DNA of 64,000 nucleotides from positions 1 through 64,000 of the forward strand of contig NZ_JAAZWB010000052.1 of NCBI RefSeq assembly GCF_012524115.1, given 5' to 3'. The DNA comes from Bacillus sp. RO1 (lineage in GTDB: Bacteria; Bacillota; Bacilli; Bacillales; Bacillaceae_I). Of the stretch, positions 16,710 to 25,119 are shown one piece after another. The translations under genes were made by a program, and so were the position numbers. Under the pieces are notes generated by a model, which saw only the letters and a list, made by a program, of their open reading frames with translations, searched no databases and had not been told where the DNA came from. The number at the start of each line of letters is the position of its first letter. The first letter of the stretch is position 1.

Positions 16710-18749
16710 ATGAAGCAAGCATTGTTAGTTATTTTATCAAGCTTTTTACTAATCTTTACAACTAGTTTTTCTGGATATGCAACAACCATCACGGAAGATA
16801 CTCCTAATGGTGCGTATTTAAGAGATATTGGTGTTCTCGATGCATGGAATTTTGATGGTGATTATGGTTTTAAAGGAGCAGGTGTTAAAGTAGCTATTAT
16901 TGATACCGGTATTCAAGCCAGTCACAATGATTTAAAAACAGAAAATATTCATACGTTTGATTGTACTGCTGGTACAATTGAAGAGCGTTGCGTGGATATG
17001 AATGGCGCGGATACTGATGAAGATGGTCATGGAACGCATGTTGCCGGAATTATTGCTGCACAACATAATGACATAGGAGTTTACGGTGTTGCACCAGAGG
17101 TTGAAATTTATTCTTATAAAGTGAAAACTAATAGTTCAATAAAAGGAATTCCGTCTTTTATAAGCGCTTTACGTGAAATTCAAACATTTAACTTTATGAA
17201 AGATTGGGAGGATAAAATTAGAATAGTTAATTTAAGTATAGCTTTCACACCAGAAGTAGAACATCCAGATAACGATCCGGCATGGTTACCTATTATGAAT
17301 GATTTGTTAGAATCGTTGAAAAATGAAGGCGTGTTAATAATAGCGGCAGCTGGAAACCAAGGTTCTCATGTTGTAGGTGAAAATTATCATCCAGCAGCAA
17401 AATTTTCGTATAAATATGGTCATATGTATATATATGAAGAATGGTTGCCGACTTTAAAAAGTTCTAACAATCAAATTAATTACCCTGCGATAAATCCAAA
17501 TGTTATGGCTGTAGCGGCACATAATATGCATTTTTATCGTTCAAAGTTTATAGAAAGCTATGTTAATCCAAATGACGGAAATTTATATTATACAAGTTAC
17601 AACAAAAGCCCTTATTCGCAAACTGGACCGGAATTGGAAATATCAGCTCTAGGTCATGATGTATTTAGCACGTTTCCTATTGAGTTAGATATTAACGATG
17701 GATTTGTGGATGGATATGCTAAAGAGACTGGCACATCTCAAGCAACACCTTTTGTGACTGGAGTTGCGGCACTTTTGATGGAACAATATCCAGAGAAAAA
17801 AGGTCAGGAAATAAGACAACTAATCATTGAATCAGCAAACCCTAAATATGGTTACCTTTCAGACGGAACGGCTTCAAATGTTTTTAATCATGAATATGGT
17901 TATGGAACCCTGTCATTAAAACAACAATATCCCGAACCAATGTATTATCACAGTTATATCTATACAATCTTATTAGATCGTAATTATGTTATGTATCCAT
18001 CAGAAACAGGAGAGAAGAAAGATGAAATTGCGACACAAAACGCAATCGTAAAATCAACAAATATCTGGAACGAATGGGTACAAAATGGAAGTAACAAATG
18101 GTTCAAACCTGAGTTTGGCGAAAAAGGCGCATCTTTCATTGTTTTAAAAACAAGCTCTCTTTATTTGCCTGATGACTATGGGTGGATGGAAAAGGTAGGA
18201 GAAATAACAGGACCTACTGTTTCAACAGCTTATGAATTAAAAGGTAACTCTATATCAGGCAAGTATTTGATTGATACTCCAGATGGTCAACGATGGATAG
18301 ATGCTAAAAATGGCGTGTTAGGTGAAACGGAAATAATTGATGAATACATTCAGACTTACACCTATGAAGACGTTTATCAATTACCTGATGTAACAACAAC
18401 TTATCTGGACAGAATTCCTCCTCAGCTTGTTCACGCAACAGGAAGAATTAAGGACCGATTTAATATTTATTGGTATAAAATTGATCTTCCAAGTAGCGAA
18501 ACAGGAGCAGGATGGATACAAGGAGACGAACACGGATTATTTACACCAAAAGATACTCCTGGATTAGAAATAGAGCTAATGGAAACCCATAAATTGTACC
18601 AGTACCCGGATCATGGGACAACGCGTATTGGAGAAATTACGCCGCAAACTGTTCAAGTAGATCAATATTGGACAGACGGTTATTACAAATGGTATAAAAT
18701 ACAAAGTCATGCTGGTCCAGCCTGGATTCAAGGTTGGTATACGGAATAA
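16710..18749 (+). CDS. Secreted subtilisin-like (S8) serine protease with SH3-like tail
   Basis: 679 residues. A signal peptide (MKQALLVILSSFLLIFTTS) points to export. The S8 catalytic residues are in order: D65 (VAIIDTGIQ), H107 (DGHGTHVAG), oxyanion N216 (AAAGNQG) and S343 (ETGTSQATP). Two cysteines lie between Asp and His. The C-terminal ~260 residues hold repeats of the SH3/GW type, best seen as WYKI...GAGWIQG and WYKI...GPAWIQG, which often bind cell walls. The ATG follows a GGGGGAATAAGG site. It stands alone between convergent and divergent genes, so it is cargo. A role in spores or in competition cannot be told. Confidence 0.88.
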   Translation: MKQALLVILSSFLLIFTTSFSGYATTITEDTPNGAYLRDIGVLDAWNFDGDYGFKGAGVKVAIIDTGIQASHNDLKTENIHTFDCTAGTIEERCVDMNGADTDEDGHGTHVAGIIAAQHNDIGVYGVAPEVEIYSYKVKTNSSIKGIPSFISALREIQTFNFMKDWEDKIRIVNLSIAFTPEVEHPDNDPAWLPIMNDLLESLKNEGVLIIAAAGNQGSHVVGENYHPAAKFSYKYGHMYIYEEWLPTLKSSNNQINYPAINPNVMAVAAHNMHFYRSKFIESYVNPNDGNLYYTSYNKSPYSQTGPELEISALGHDVFSTFPIELDINDGFVDGYAKETGTSQATPFVTGVAALLMEQYPEKKGQEIRQLIIESANPKYGYLSDGTASNVFNHEYGYGTLSLKQQYPEPMYYHSYIYTILLDRNYVMYPSETGEKKDEIATQNAIVKSTNIWNEWVQNGSNKWFKPEFGEKGASFIVLKTSSLYLPDDYGWMEKVGEITGPTVSTAYELKGNSISGKYLIDTPDGQRWIDAKNGVLGETEIIDEYIQTYTYEDVYQLPDVTTTYLDRIPPQLVHATGRIKDRFNIYWYKIDLPSSETGAGWIQGDEHGLFTPKDTPGLEIELMETHKLYQYPDHGTTRIGEITPQTVQVDQYWTDGYYKWYKIQSHAGPAWIQGWYTE

Positions 18750-18751
18750 AT

Positions 18752-18793
18752 CTAAAAAAACGATCGGAGAATTTTCTTCGATCGTTTTTTTAG
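18752..18793. terminator. Bidirectional terminator after the protease gene
   Basis: CTAAAAAAACGATCG pairs perfectly with CGATCGTTTTTTTAG. It serves the protease and the converging small gene. Confidence 0.9.
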
Positions 18794-18794
18794 A

Positions 18795-19100
18795 TTATCG
18801 TATCGGCAATTTAGAATTTATAGATGTGTTAGTTCTTAAATCCCTTTCATTATACTTCAATTGAATATATTCAAATATAGTCATTTGGAAATAGGAACCT
18901 TCCGAGTATTTTGAATAACCGTTGGTTTCTTTTATATATGTTCCACCGTAATCTTCTACAATTTTTTTCGCTTCATTATAGTCAAGTTCTAATCTGTATT
19001 TTTGTAAAAACACGTAGTATTCGGACAAAAAAAGATGGCAAGTAATAATCAAAATTAGGATTGAGAGTAATACCTTTTTTTTTCTAATATTTTTTTTCAT
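18795..19100 (-). CDS. Small single-pass membrane protein, unknown
   Basis: 101 residues. A basic N-terminus (MKKNIRKKK) is followed by a hydrophobic segment at ~10-32 (VLLSILILIITCHLFL), then a soluble domain of ~65 residues (NEAKKIVEDYGGTYIKETNG). It is probably an N-in, C-out membrane-anchored or secreted protein. No family recognised. It shares a terminator with the protease, so a link to it, for example as an inhibitor, is only speculation. Confidence 0.55.
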   Translation of the reverse strand: MKKNIRKKKVLLSILILIITCHLFLSEYYVFLQKYRLELDYNEAKKIVEDYGGTYIKETNGYSKYSEGSYFQMTIFEYIQLKYNERDLRTNTSINSKLPIR

Positions 19101-19223
19101 ATTTTATGACACCTACCTTTTTTAGAAACATAACTAAAATATAAAATAAAGCAAGAAAAAGTATTATTTTAAAAGTAGAAAATGTAAAAAAGGTCTAAAA
19201 TCAATTTAAAAACATAATGTTAG

Positions 19224-19343
19224 TGTCCGGAAAACGACCGTTTAACAAACAAATTTTCCGACAATGTATAACGGTTGTTTTTTCTTGTTATACTGAGTAA
19301 AAACTGTTCGGAAAAGGGTGCGAAAAGTCTTTTGTTCGGAAAA
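19224..19343. other. res-like site cluster upstream of the resolvase gene
   Basis: Four copies of TGTyCGGAAAA are present: direct at 19224, 19305 and 19333, and inverted at 19254-19263 (TTTTCCGACA). Small serine resolvases usually bind sub-sites of this sort just upstream of their own gene. No dimer centre can be fixed from the sequence alone. The gap 19101-19386 has no gene. Confidence 0.55.
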
Positions 19344-19386
19344 GATTAAAACGACCTTTTTTCGTACAATCAATAGGAGGAAAATA

Positions 19387-19950
19387 ATGAAGCTAGGTTA
19401 CGCACGTGTGTCAACGGATGATCAGGACATGCATATGCAAATAGAAGCACTTAAATCAGCTGGAGTAAAAGAAGAAAACATTTATAAAGAACATGTATCT
19501 GGGATGAAAAAGGATCGACCGGAATTGAAACGATTACTTGATTACGCACGTGAAGGCGATGAAATTATTGTATTTAAGCTTGATCGAATTAGTCGTAGTT
19601 TGAAGCACCTAGAGGAGCTGGTCGAGACATTTCAAAACAGAGGAATTGAATTCATCTCTCTTCACGAGAAAATCGATACAAATAACGCTTCTGGGAAATT
19701 GTTCTTTCGGATGATGGGAGCAATCGCTGAGTTTGAGCGAGATATCATTTCCGAGCGCACGAAGGAACAACTAGCAGCTAAAAAGAAAAACGGTGTGAAG
19801 CTTGGTAGACCAACTGTTGATAATGACAAATTAGAAATGGCATTTGCCTTGTATGAATCGAAACGTTATTCGGTTAAGGAAATAACAGAGAAAACTGGTG
19901 TAAGCCGAACCACATTTTATGATTATTTAAGAAATCGTCCTGTAAGTTAG
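19387..19950 (+). CDS. Small serine resolvase/invertase
   Basis: 187 residues. The serine recombinase catalytic domain begins KLGYARVSTDDQD with the nucleophile Ser in the VST motif. RPELKRLLDYAREGDEIIV, LDRISRSLKHL and GAIAEFERDIISERT are the conserved blocks, and a C-terminal HTH (SVKEITEKTGVSRTTFYDYL) binds DNA. It is of the Tn3/Tn552 resolvase size. GGAGG lies before ATG 19387; an upstream in-frame start at 19318 would begin inside the res-like cluster. It probably resolves cointegrates or dimers of an ancestral part of the element. Confidence 0.92.
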   Translation: MKLGYARVSTDDQDMHMQIEALKSAGVKEENIYKEHVSGMKKDRPELKRLLDYAREGDEIIVFKLDRISRSLKHLEELVETFQNRGIEFISLHEKIDTNNASGKLFFRMMGAIAEFERDIISERTKEQLAAKKKNGVKLGRPTVDNDKLEMAFALYESKRYSVKEITEKTGVSRTTFYDYLRNRPVS

Positions 19951-19961
19951 GGCGATTTTTT
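19932..19961 (+). terminator. Terminator of the resolvase gene
   Basis: AAATCGTCC pairs with GGGCGATTT followed by a T run; it overlaps the stop codon. The core CGTCCTGTAAG..TAGG is repeated at 20394-20421. Confidence 0.8.
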
Positions 19962-20006
19962 GACAATTGTAAATGTAGTGGATAACGATACTCGAATAGA
20001 AAAATA

Positions 20007-20033
20007 AAAACCAGCAAATTTTTGCTAGTTTTA
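20007..20033. terminator. Hairpin between converging genes
   Basis: AAACCAGCAAA pairs with TTTGCTAGTTT. It sits immediately after the stop codon of the minus-strand 94-residue gene. Confidence 0.65.
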
Positions 20034-20318
20034 TTATATAAATATACAAGATGACTCTAATATCAACCGAGATGTCTTATCGACATTTTGTAGCTCGTTT
20101 CTGTCGGTTATCAAAATGACGGGGAGTTTTTTATATTGCCACCAGGAGCTAATAATACCCCATGGTTTAAAATCTGGATCATGATCTAATTCGAAATCCT
20201 TCAACATTAAGTAAACAGGAACGAAATTTGTTATATCGATGGTAAGCATTGGTTGAACCTCACGTTTTAATAATTCCCATTCTTCAGGTTTTTTCGTAGT
20301 TATCACGGCTTTCTTCAC
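20034..20318 (-). CDS. Hypothetical protein, 94 residues
   Basis: Sequence such as WELLKREVQPMLTIDITNFV and WGIISSWWQYKKLPVILIT gives an alpha/beta pattern; no family recognised. AGGTGATTG precedes the start on the minus strand. It is flanked by two near-identical ~28 bp terminator sequences in direct orientation. Confidence 0.5.
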   Translation of the reverse strand: MKKAVITTKKPEEWELLKREVQPMLTIDITNFVPVYLMLKDFELDHDPDFKPWGIISSWWQYKKLPVILITDRNELQNVDKTSRLILESSCIFI

Positions 20319-20390
20319 ACAATCACCTCACAATTTCTTTCAACAAAAATAACTATTTTCCTTTCCGATGTGAGATGATGTGTATATAAA

Positions 20391-20422
20391 AACATCGTCC
20401 TGTAAGCTAGGACGATTTTTTG
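20391..20422. terminator. Bidirectional terminator, duplicate of the resolvase one
   Basis: ATCGTCCT pairs with AGGACGAT, with T runs on both strands. It is placed to end the minus-strand tyrosine recombinase gene and repeats the core of the hairpin at 19932-19961. Confidence 0.8.
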
Positions 20423-20429
20423 TGGCATA

Positions 20430-21269
20430 TTAAAAATATTTCCTGTAAAGTTCTTTTCTAAGTTTACCGGTCAATTGAGCATAAATACGTGTGGTTTCGC
20501 TTTTTTCGTGTCCTAGTAAACTTTGTATAGTTTCAATAGAAGCACCATTATTTAAAAGATGCGTGGCGTAACTGTGGCGAAGTTGGTGGGGATGGATAAT
20601 TTTATTAATTCCAGCACGGCTTGAAATCCTTTTAATGATATACCTCATTTGGGCTATACTTATGCGGTGTGGATTACGTTCAGTTACAAAAAGTCCATTA
20701 TCATTATCTTTTCGTTCATTCAAATATCTCTTTAACCAAATTTCACAACGAACATTAAAATAAACTTCACGTTCCTTATCCCCTTTACCAAAAACAACTG
20801 TAGAACGTTTCGTCCAATCAATATTTTGACGATCAAGTTTAACAATTTCTCCAATTCGGCAGCCGGTAGAGAACATAAATTCAAATAACGCTTTTTCAAA
20901 AGTTGAGAGGCAAGCATCACGTAATTGTTCGATTTCTCTTTCGTTTAAAAACTTTGGAATTCTTTTTCCCGTTTTAGGCTCTTTTATTTTTGTAGAAGGG
21001 TTAGTTGGAATATTACCTTCTTCGTGTGCCCAACGAAAAAAAGACCTTAAAAAACGCACACGATGGGCTAAACTTGATGGTTTTAAATTTACGCTTGCTT
21101 CAGCTAAATATTTCTTTAAATGATGAAGTGTGATTGTATCAACTTCGACATTATCAAAATATCTAATTAACAAATTTGCTTGTAATTTATATGCCTTTAA
21201 TGTTTGTGAAGAAAACCCTTCAATTCGTTTGTCTGACTCATAAAGTTTCCATAATTCCGTTAATAACAA
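20430..21269 (-). CDS. XerC/D-like tyrosine recombinase
   Basis: 279 residues. An N-terminal SAM-like core-binding domain (SSQTLKAYKLQANLLIRYF) precedes the catalytic domain. The catalytic residues are in STGCRIGEIVKL (Arg), GKGDKEREV (Lys), HPHQLRHSYATHLLNNG (His, Arg) and LGHEKSETTRIY (His, nucleophile Tyr). Size and motifs fit XerC/XerD/phage-type integrases of Firmicutes. It is one of three kinds of site-specific recombinase in the element, so it may once have moved a smaller unit. The native chromosomal XerC/D would be encoded elsewhere. Confidence 0.9.
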   Translation of the reverse strand: MLLTELWKLYESDKRIEGFSSQTLKAYKLQANLLIRYFDNVEVDTITLHHLKKYLAEASVNLKPSSLAHRVRFLRSFFRWAHEEGNIPTNPSTKIKEPKTGKRIPKFLNEREIEQLRDACLSTFEKALFEFMFSTGCRIGEIVKLDRQNIDWTKRSTVVFGKGDKEREVYFNVRCEIWLKRYLNERKDNDNGLFVTERNPHRISIAQMRYIIKRISSRAGINKIIHPHQLRHSYATHLLNNGASIETIQSLLGHEKSETTRIYAQLTGKLRKELYRKYF

Positions 21270-21373
21270 ATATATCCCTCCATAATACTATTATTTTCAG
21301 AATTTAAAGAAAGAAGACATTGTTTAAAAGGTAATTTATGTTAATATAGGGATATAGTTAAAAGGAAATTTTA

Positions 21374-21400
21374 TTCAACTAACGGAGCAGTAGAGTTGAA
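21374..21400. repeat. Palindromic repeat P1
   Basis: TTCAACT-AACGGAGCAGTAG-AGTTGAA. One of four related palindromes in the element (others at 21832, 29019 and 30239) with the shared centre TAACGGRGC. Confidence 0.7.
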
Positions 21401-21452
21401 GAAGAAAACGGTGTTAAAATAACTAAAAGACATACAAAAACAGGTGAACAAT

Positions 21453-21821
21453 ATGGATAATATCCTAAGAAAACTAACGGAAATTAAAAATGAATTAGCT
21501 AATCCATTTCCATACAATGATACAGATAAGATACAAGAAGATTTTCAAACACATTTTTTAAATTTATCAGATGAAGAAGATAGTCTGACTGGAGATTTTA
21601 ACACTTACTGTATGAATATAGCTGGAACACTAAGTTATGTTTTAGCAGGCAGCACAAATAAAATATCTAAAAGTCAAATTGAATTTTTACAAAAATCCTT
21701 CTTTGATTTATTTACGCAATATAAGTTTTTTGAGGATAAAATCGGTAACTATAAGGATTTTTATGATGAATATAAAAAATTTGAAGAAACAAGAAAGTTA
21801 TTATTACTTGTAGTGAAATAA
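21453..21821 (+). CDS. Hypothetical protein, 122 residues
   Basis: Helical, acidic sequence (NILRKLTEIKNELANPFPYN, FQTHFLNLSDEED); no family recognised. The ATG at 21453 follows CAGGTGA; an alternative GTG at 21444 is within that site. It is flanked on both sides by copies of the palindromic repeat (21374 and 21832). Confidence 0.55.
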   Translation: MDNILRKLTEIKNELANPFPYNDTDKIQEDFQTHFLNLSDEEDSLTGDFNTYCMNIAGTLSYVLAGSTNKISKSQIEFLQKSFFDLFTQYKFFEDKIGNYKDFYDEYKKFEETRKLLLLVVK

Positions 21822-21831
21822 GAGTTTAGCC

Positions 21832-21861
21832 TATTACATTAACGGATGCTCTAGTTGAATA
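21832..21861. repeat. Palindromic repeat P2
   Basis: CTATTACATTAACGGATGC followed by TCTAGTTGAATAAG; a less perfect member of the P family. Confidence 0.6.
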
Positions 21862-21879
21862 AGACTGTAATATCAGGTC

Positions 21880-21912
21880 AAAAGGATCAGATTAGCAATC
21901 TGATCCTTTTTG
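21880..21912 (+). terminator. Terminator after the 122-residue gene
   Basis: AAAAGGATCAGATT (21880-21893) pairs perfectly with AATCTGATCCTTTT (21897-21910). Confidence 0.9.
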
Positions 21913-22096
21913 TATTGTTATTGCTCCTCACTAATACCAGTGCTTATTTATAGGTTAGTTTATTACTTTTGTTAAATTACGTCTTCTTCATCTCAACCGA
22001 ACGGGTTAGTAAATTAGGGCGACTTTTTTGTTGAATTAGCAGGTATTACCAATAGGAATATCGAACTATTATCGATGTATAGGAGGTTGATGACAA

Positions 22097-22570
22097 ATGA
22101 AAGAAGCAAAACTTTATTTTTTTGATTATCCGGATCCAAATCGTCCGATCGAATGTAAATACATCACAAGTATTGATGGGATAAATAATTACCATGAAAA
22201 GAAAGAAGATGCGCTTTTATATTTATTTGATAAAGGTGTTACTGCCTATCAGTTTTTAACGAAAAAAGAAGAAAACTACAAAAAGAATGCTAAAATACTG
22301 ACCTACGAACTTTTGCAGATTGAAAACAGAGTGGGGTATTTAATTTATGATTTTCAGCCTTATGTTGACGAAAACGATACCGTAAAAAAACGCAAAGCCT
22401 TTGTCTGGCGTTTCATCGGATTTGGAAGAAGCTGTTTTGCGCCAACTAAAGAAGAAATAGTTGAACTGGTGAAAAAACAAATAGAAGAATATCAAAACGA
22501 TACGGATAATCGTGGTTACAACACTTATCCATACTATACACGTCATTTTCGCGCTAAAAAGGAGATGTAA
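22097..22570 (+). CDS. Hypothetical protein, 157 residues
   Basis: Contains YFFDYPDPNRPIECKYITSI, ENRVGYLIYDFQPY and KKRKAFVWRFIGFGRSCFAP. No known family recognised. AGGAGGTTGATG precedes the ATG and the next gene, an exonuclease-BRCT protein, starts 3 bases after its stop, so they form one operon. Confidence 0.6.
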   Translation: MKEAKLYFFDYPDPNRPIECKYITSIDGINNYHEKKEDALLYLFDKGVTAYQFLTKKEENYKKNAKILTYELLQIENRVGYLIYDFQPYVDENDTVKKRKAFVWRFIGFGRSCFAPTKEEIVELVKKQIEEYQNDTDNRGYNTYPYYTRHFRAKKEM

Positions 22571-22572
22571 GG

Positions 22573-23478
22573 ATGGATTTCGTTGCATTTGATTTTGAAA
22601 CTGCCAATCGTAACCGCCATAGTATCTGCTCTGTTGGGATGGTATTTATTGAAAACGGTGTGATTGTTGATTCACTTTATGAACTCATCAATCCGGAAGA
22701 AGAATTTGATTCTTTCAATACATTAATCCATGGTATTACTGAAAGTGATGTCGCTGATGCTCTTACTTTTCCAGTGTTTTATGAAAAAGTAAAAAATAAG
22801 ATTGAAAATAAGCTGTTAATCGCTCATTATATGGCTTTTGATGGGTATGCGCTGCGTGACAATTTAAAACGATATGGAATTCTATCGGTTCCTAATGATC
22901 TTTTATGTACATACCAGCTCTCAAAAAGGCTTATCCCGAACCTCCCAAGTTACGGGATAAAGCCATTGTGCCAGCACTTCCAGCTTGATTTGAATCAACA
23001 TCACCATGCCTTGGATGATGCAAAGGCATGTGCTGAACTAATGGTGAGCCTAATTGAAAAATACGAATTACATGATTTAGATGCTATTTATGCAAAAACA
23101 TATATAAAACCAGGAAAAGTATCAAATGAAAACTATTTTTCACCGGGACTTAGCCGAAACGGAGAAAAGTTGGATTTACGTACAATTGAAGTTAGCGATG
23201 AAGCAGATCCGGAACACCCTTTCTTTGGCAAGAATGTTGTTTTCACAGGAAAGTTGTCTGTTTTTTCACGAAGAGAAGCAGCGGAATTGGTAGGCAAAAA
23301 AGGCGGAACGCCTCAAAACGGAATTAACAAGCAAACAGATTATATCGTTTTAGGCGATTTTGAGGATGTCATGATCAAAGGAAATAAATCATCTAAGTTA
23401 ATAAAAGCCGAAAAAATGATAAATGAAGGAAAAAATATTGAAATTGTAAGCGAACAAGATTTCTTGAAGATGTTGTAA
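22573..23478 (+). CDS. DEDDh 3'-5' exonuclease fused to a BRCT domain
   Basis: 301 residues. The N-terminal ~175 residues are a DnaQ-type exonuclease: FVAFDFETAN gives the first Asp-x-Glu, LLIAHYMAFDGYALRD the second Asp, and HHALDDAKACAEL the His and last Asp. A BRCT domain (PFFGKNVVFTGKLSVFSRRE, GGTPQNGINKQTDYIVLG) fills the C-terminus, as in DNA ligases and in epsilon-like proteins of mobile elements. It probably processes DNA ends or non-native DNA. It lies just before the CBASS pair, in tandem with the 157-residue gene; membership in a defence island is inferred. Confidence 0.85.
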   Translation: MDFVAFDFETANRNRHSICSVGMVFIENGVIVDSLYELINPEEEFDSFNTLIHGITESDVADALTFPVFYEKVKNKIENKLLIAHYMAFDGYALRDNLKRYGILSVPNDLLCTYQLSKRLIPNLPSYGIKPLCQHFQLDLNQHHHALDDAKACAELMVSLIEKYELHDLDAIYAKTYIKPGKVSNENYFSPGLSRNGEKLDLRTIEVSDEADPEHPFFGKNVVFTGKLSVFSRREAAELVGKKGGTPQNGINKQTDYIVLGDFEDVMIKGNKSSKLIKAEKMINEGKNIEIVSEQDFLKML

Positions 23479-23502
23479 AACCGCTTTTTATAGCGGTTTT
23501 TT
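23477..23502 (+). terminator. Terminator of the exonuclease-BRCT gene
   Basis: AAAACCGCT pairs with AGCGGTTTTTT; it overlaps the stop codon. Confidence 0.85.
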
Positions 23503-23621
23503 ACATTAATCCAAACAAACCTCCCTTGTTTCCTTATCTCCAGAAAATATAATTTTGCTGAGATTTTTAGAATTCACTGTATAATTATGGTATATAAATA
23601 ATAATTTAAGGAGAATGGAAC

Positions 23622-24224
23622 ATGTACAATAAACAGTTATATAATCGAATTCTTTTGTTTATAGCGATTGGAGTGTTTTTAATTGTTTGGTTGATAAGGG
23701 GAGGACAGTTTAATCCAAGTATTGTAGGAAATATATTTACAGCAATCGGTATCACTCTTTTTATTGATCAAATAATTTTTAAACTAATAATATGGAAATT
23801 ACGACCTGATATGTTCTATAAATGGCTAACAAACTGTCCTTACCTTGGAGGACAATGGGAAGGTACTTTGCTTTCGAACTATGTCTTTCCAGATACAGGG
23901 GAAAAGGGTGAACCAATAGAAGCAAAAATTGAAATAGTACATGATTTCGATGGAATTTCAATTAGGATGGAAACAAATAAATCCTACAGTAACAGTTACA
24001 TTAGTGGAATTATTGAAAATGAAGGTAAACAAAAATTCTTGTGTTATCTTTACACTAATGATGCAGACAAAGATAGAGACATTAATCCAAAACATGATGG
24101 AGCGGTTAAATTAAGAATAAAGCATGATGGTGACTTACTTTTAGAGGGTCACTATTTTACCGGTAGAGAAACAACGGGGAAAATGGAATTTAGAAGAACA
24201 AGTAAAAAGAACTCCCATGTGTAG
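23622..24224 (+). CDS. Probable CBASS effector, Cap15-like (2TM plus beta-barrel)
   Basis: 200 residues. Two membrane segments at ~10-25 and ~33-57 are followed by a soluble beta-rich domain (LGGQWEGTLLSN, IEIVHDFDGISIRMETNKS, LLLEGHYFTGRETTGKMEF). This is the layout of the SMODS-associated 2TM-beta / Cap15 effectors, which bind a cyclic nucleotide and disrupt the inner membrane, killing the phage-infected cell. The nucleotidyltransferase that would make the signal is encoded convergently right after it. The family call is from architecture and partner, not from a database match. Confidence 0.7.
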   Translation: MYNKQLYNRILLFIAIGVFLIVWLIRGGQFNPSIVGNIFTAIGITLFIDQIIFKLIIWKLRPDMFYKWLTNCPYLGGQWEGTLLSNYVFPDTGEKGEPIEAKIEIVHDFDGISIRMETNKSYSNSYISGIIENEGKQKFLCYLYTNDADKDRDINPKHDGAVKLRIKHDGDLLLEGHYFTGRETTGKMEFRRTSKKNSHV

Positions 24225-24236
24225 GGAGTTCTTTTT
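24204..24236. terminator. Shared terminator of the CBASS pair
   Basis: AAAAAGAACTCCC (24204-24216) pairs perfectly with GGGAGTTCTTTTT (24224-24236). It overlaps the stop codons of both converging genes and works on both strands. Confidence 0.92.
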
Positions 24237-25119
24237 AAAATACAAATTCATACGCTTCTCTCAAAAATTTATTTACTTCCGAATGGTCGTATTTACTTCT
24301 AAACAAATATAAAAGTTCAGAAACCTCTCCCCATTCCTTACATAATTCAAAAGTGGAAGTATTTTGAATTAAGTAAACGAGGCTGCCTTTTAAATCATCA
24401 GTATATGTGCCTGTATTAAAATATTGATTTGGAACGTTCCAAACAAGGCACTCGATAAGGAAAGACGGGATATTTTCCACATCATAACCTTCTTCTTTCA
24501 TTCGATTTCTCAAACGCTTAAGTATACGAACTATTCGCTTGTATTTTCTTGCTGTTATTATGTTCTTTCCGACGCCATTTTCATAATGCTGCTCAGGAAA
24601 GTTTATAACTTGGTTATTTGCAAATCTAGTTCTAAACTCAGTGCCTGCAATATACGAACCACTTTTGTCGTATCTCCTATGTTCAAAACACGGAACAACA
24701 TCGGCGTCTACACGATAAGTATTTGAACGGATTTTTATTGATTTATCACCGAAGGTAATGCTTTCAGCTCCAAACGTATTTATCAAAGCTTCTTCAATCG
24801 AATTCCGGTATTCATTGAAGGTGTAACTGGATTCTGAGTTACCAAAATCATTTCTAGTTGTACCTTCGGGATAATTTGCGTAAAAAGTATCAGTTAGCTT
24901 TACCGCAATATCTACATCGCTGTTTAATCGTACGTTTGTATTGTTGTGATAAGATCCTTGCGGTATAAATTTGATATTGAATTTAGATAGAGCTTCTGAA
25001 TTACCGATTGCTTTCTTTATCATTCTTAATGCATTTTCACACTTCGCTTCTTCTGTATCACTGGCGGGTTTCGACCATTGTTGTAAGGTGGATTCTAAAC
25101 TTGTTCCTATGCCCAGCAT
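24235..25119 (-). CDS. CD-NTase (cGAS/DncV-like nucleotidyltransferase) of CBASS
   Basis: 294 residues. The nucleotidyltransferase core is clear: GS at 55-56 (FIPQGSYHNN), the metal-binding pair D68/D70 (NSDVDIAV), and a third acidic residue near 138-140 (TYRVDADVVPCFEHRRY). A helical second domain follows (KRIVRILKRLRNRMKEEGYD, SFLIECLVWNVP), as in SMODS-class enzymes. On sensing phage it would make a cyclic oligonucleotide that activates the Cap15-like effector. The clade and product cannot be told. No Cap2/Cap3 genes are seen, so it would be a minimal type I system; the convergent rather than tandem arrangement is unusual. Confidence 0.85.
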   Translation of the reverse strand: MLGIGTSLESTLQQWSKPASDTEEAKCENALRMIKKAIGNSEALSKFNIKFIPQGSYHNNTNVRLNSDVDIAVKLTDTFYANYPEGTTRNDFGNSESSYTFNEYRNSIEEALINTFGAESITFGDKSIKIRSNTYRVDADVVPCFEHRRYDKSGSYIAGTEFRTRFANNQVINFPEQHYENGVGKNIITARKYKRIVRILKRLRNRMKEEGYDVENIPSFLIECLVWNVPNQYFNTGTYTDDLKGSLVYLIQNTSTFELCKEWGEVSELLYLFRSKYDHSEVNKFLREAYEFVF

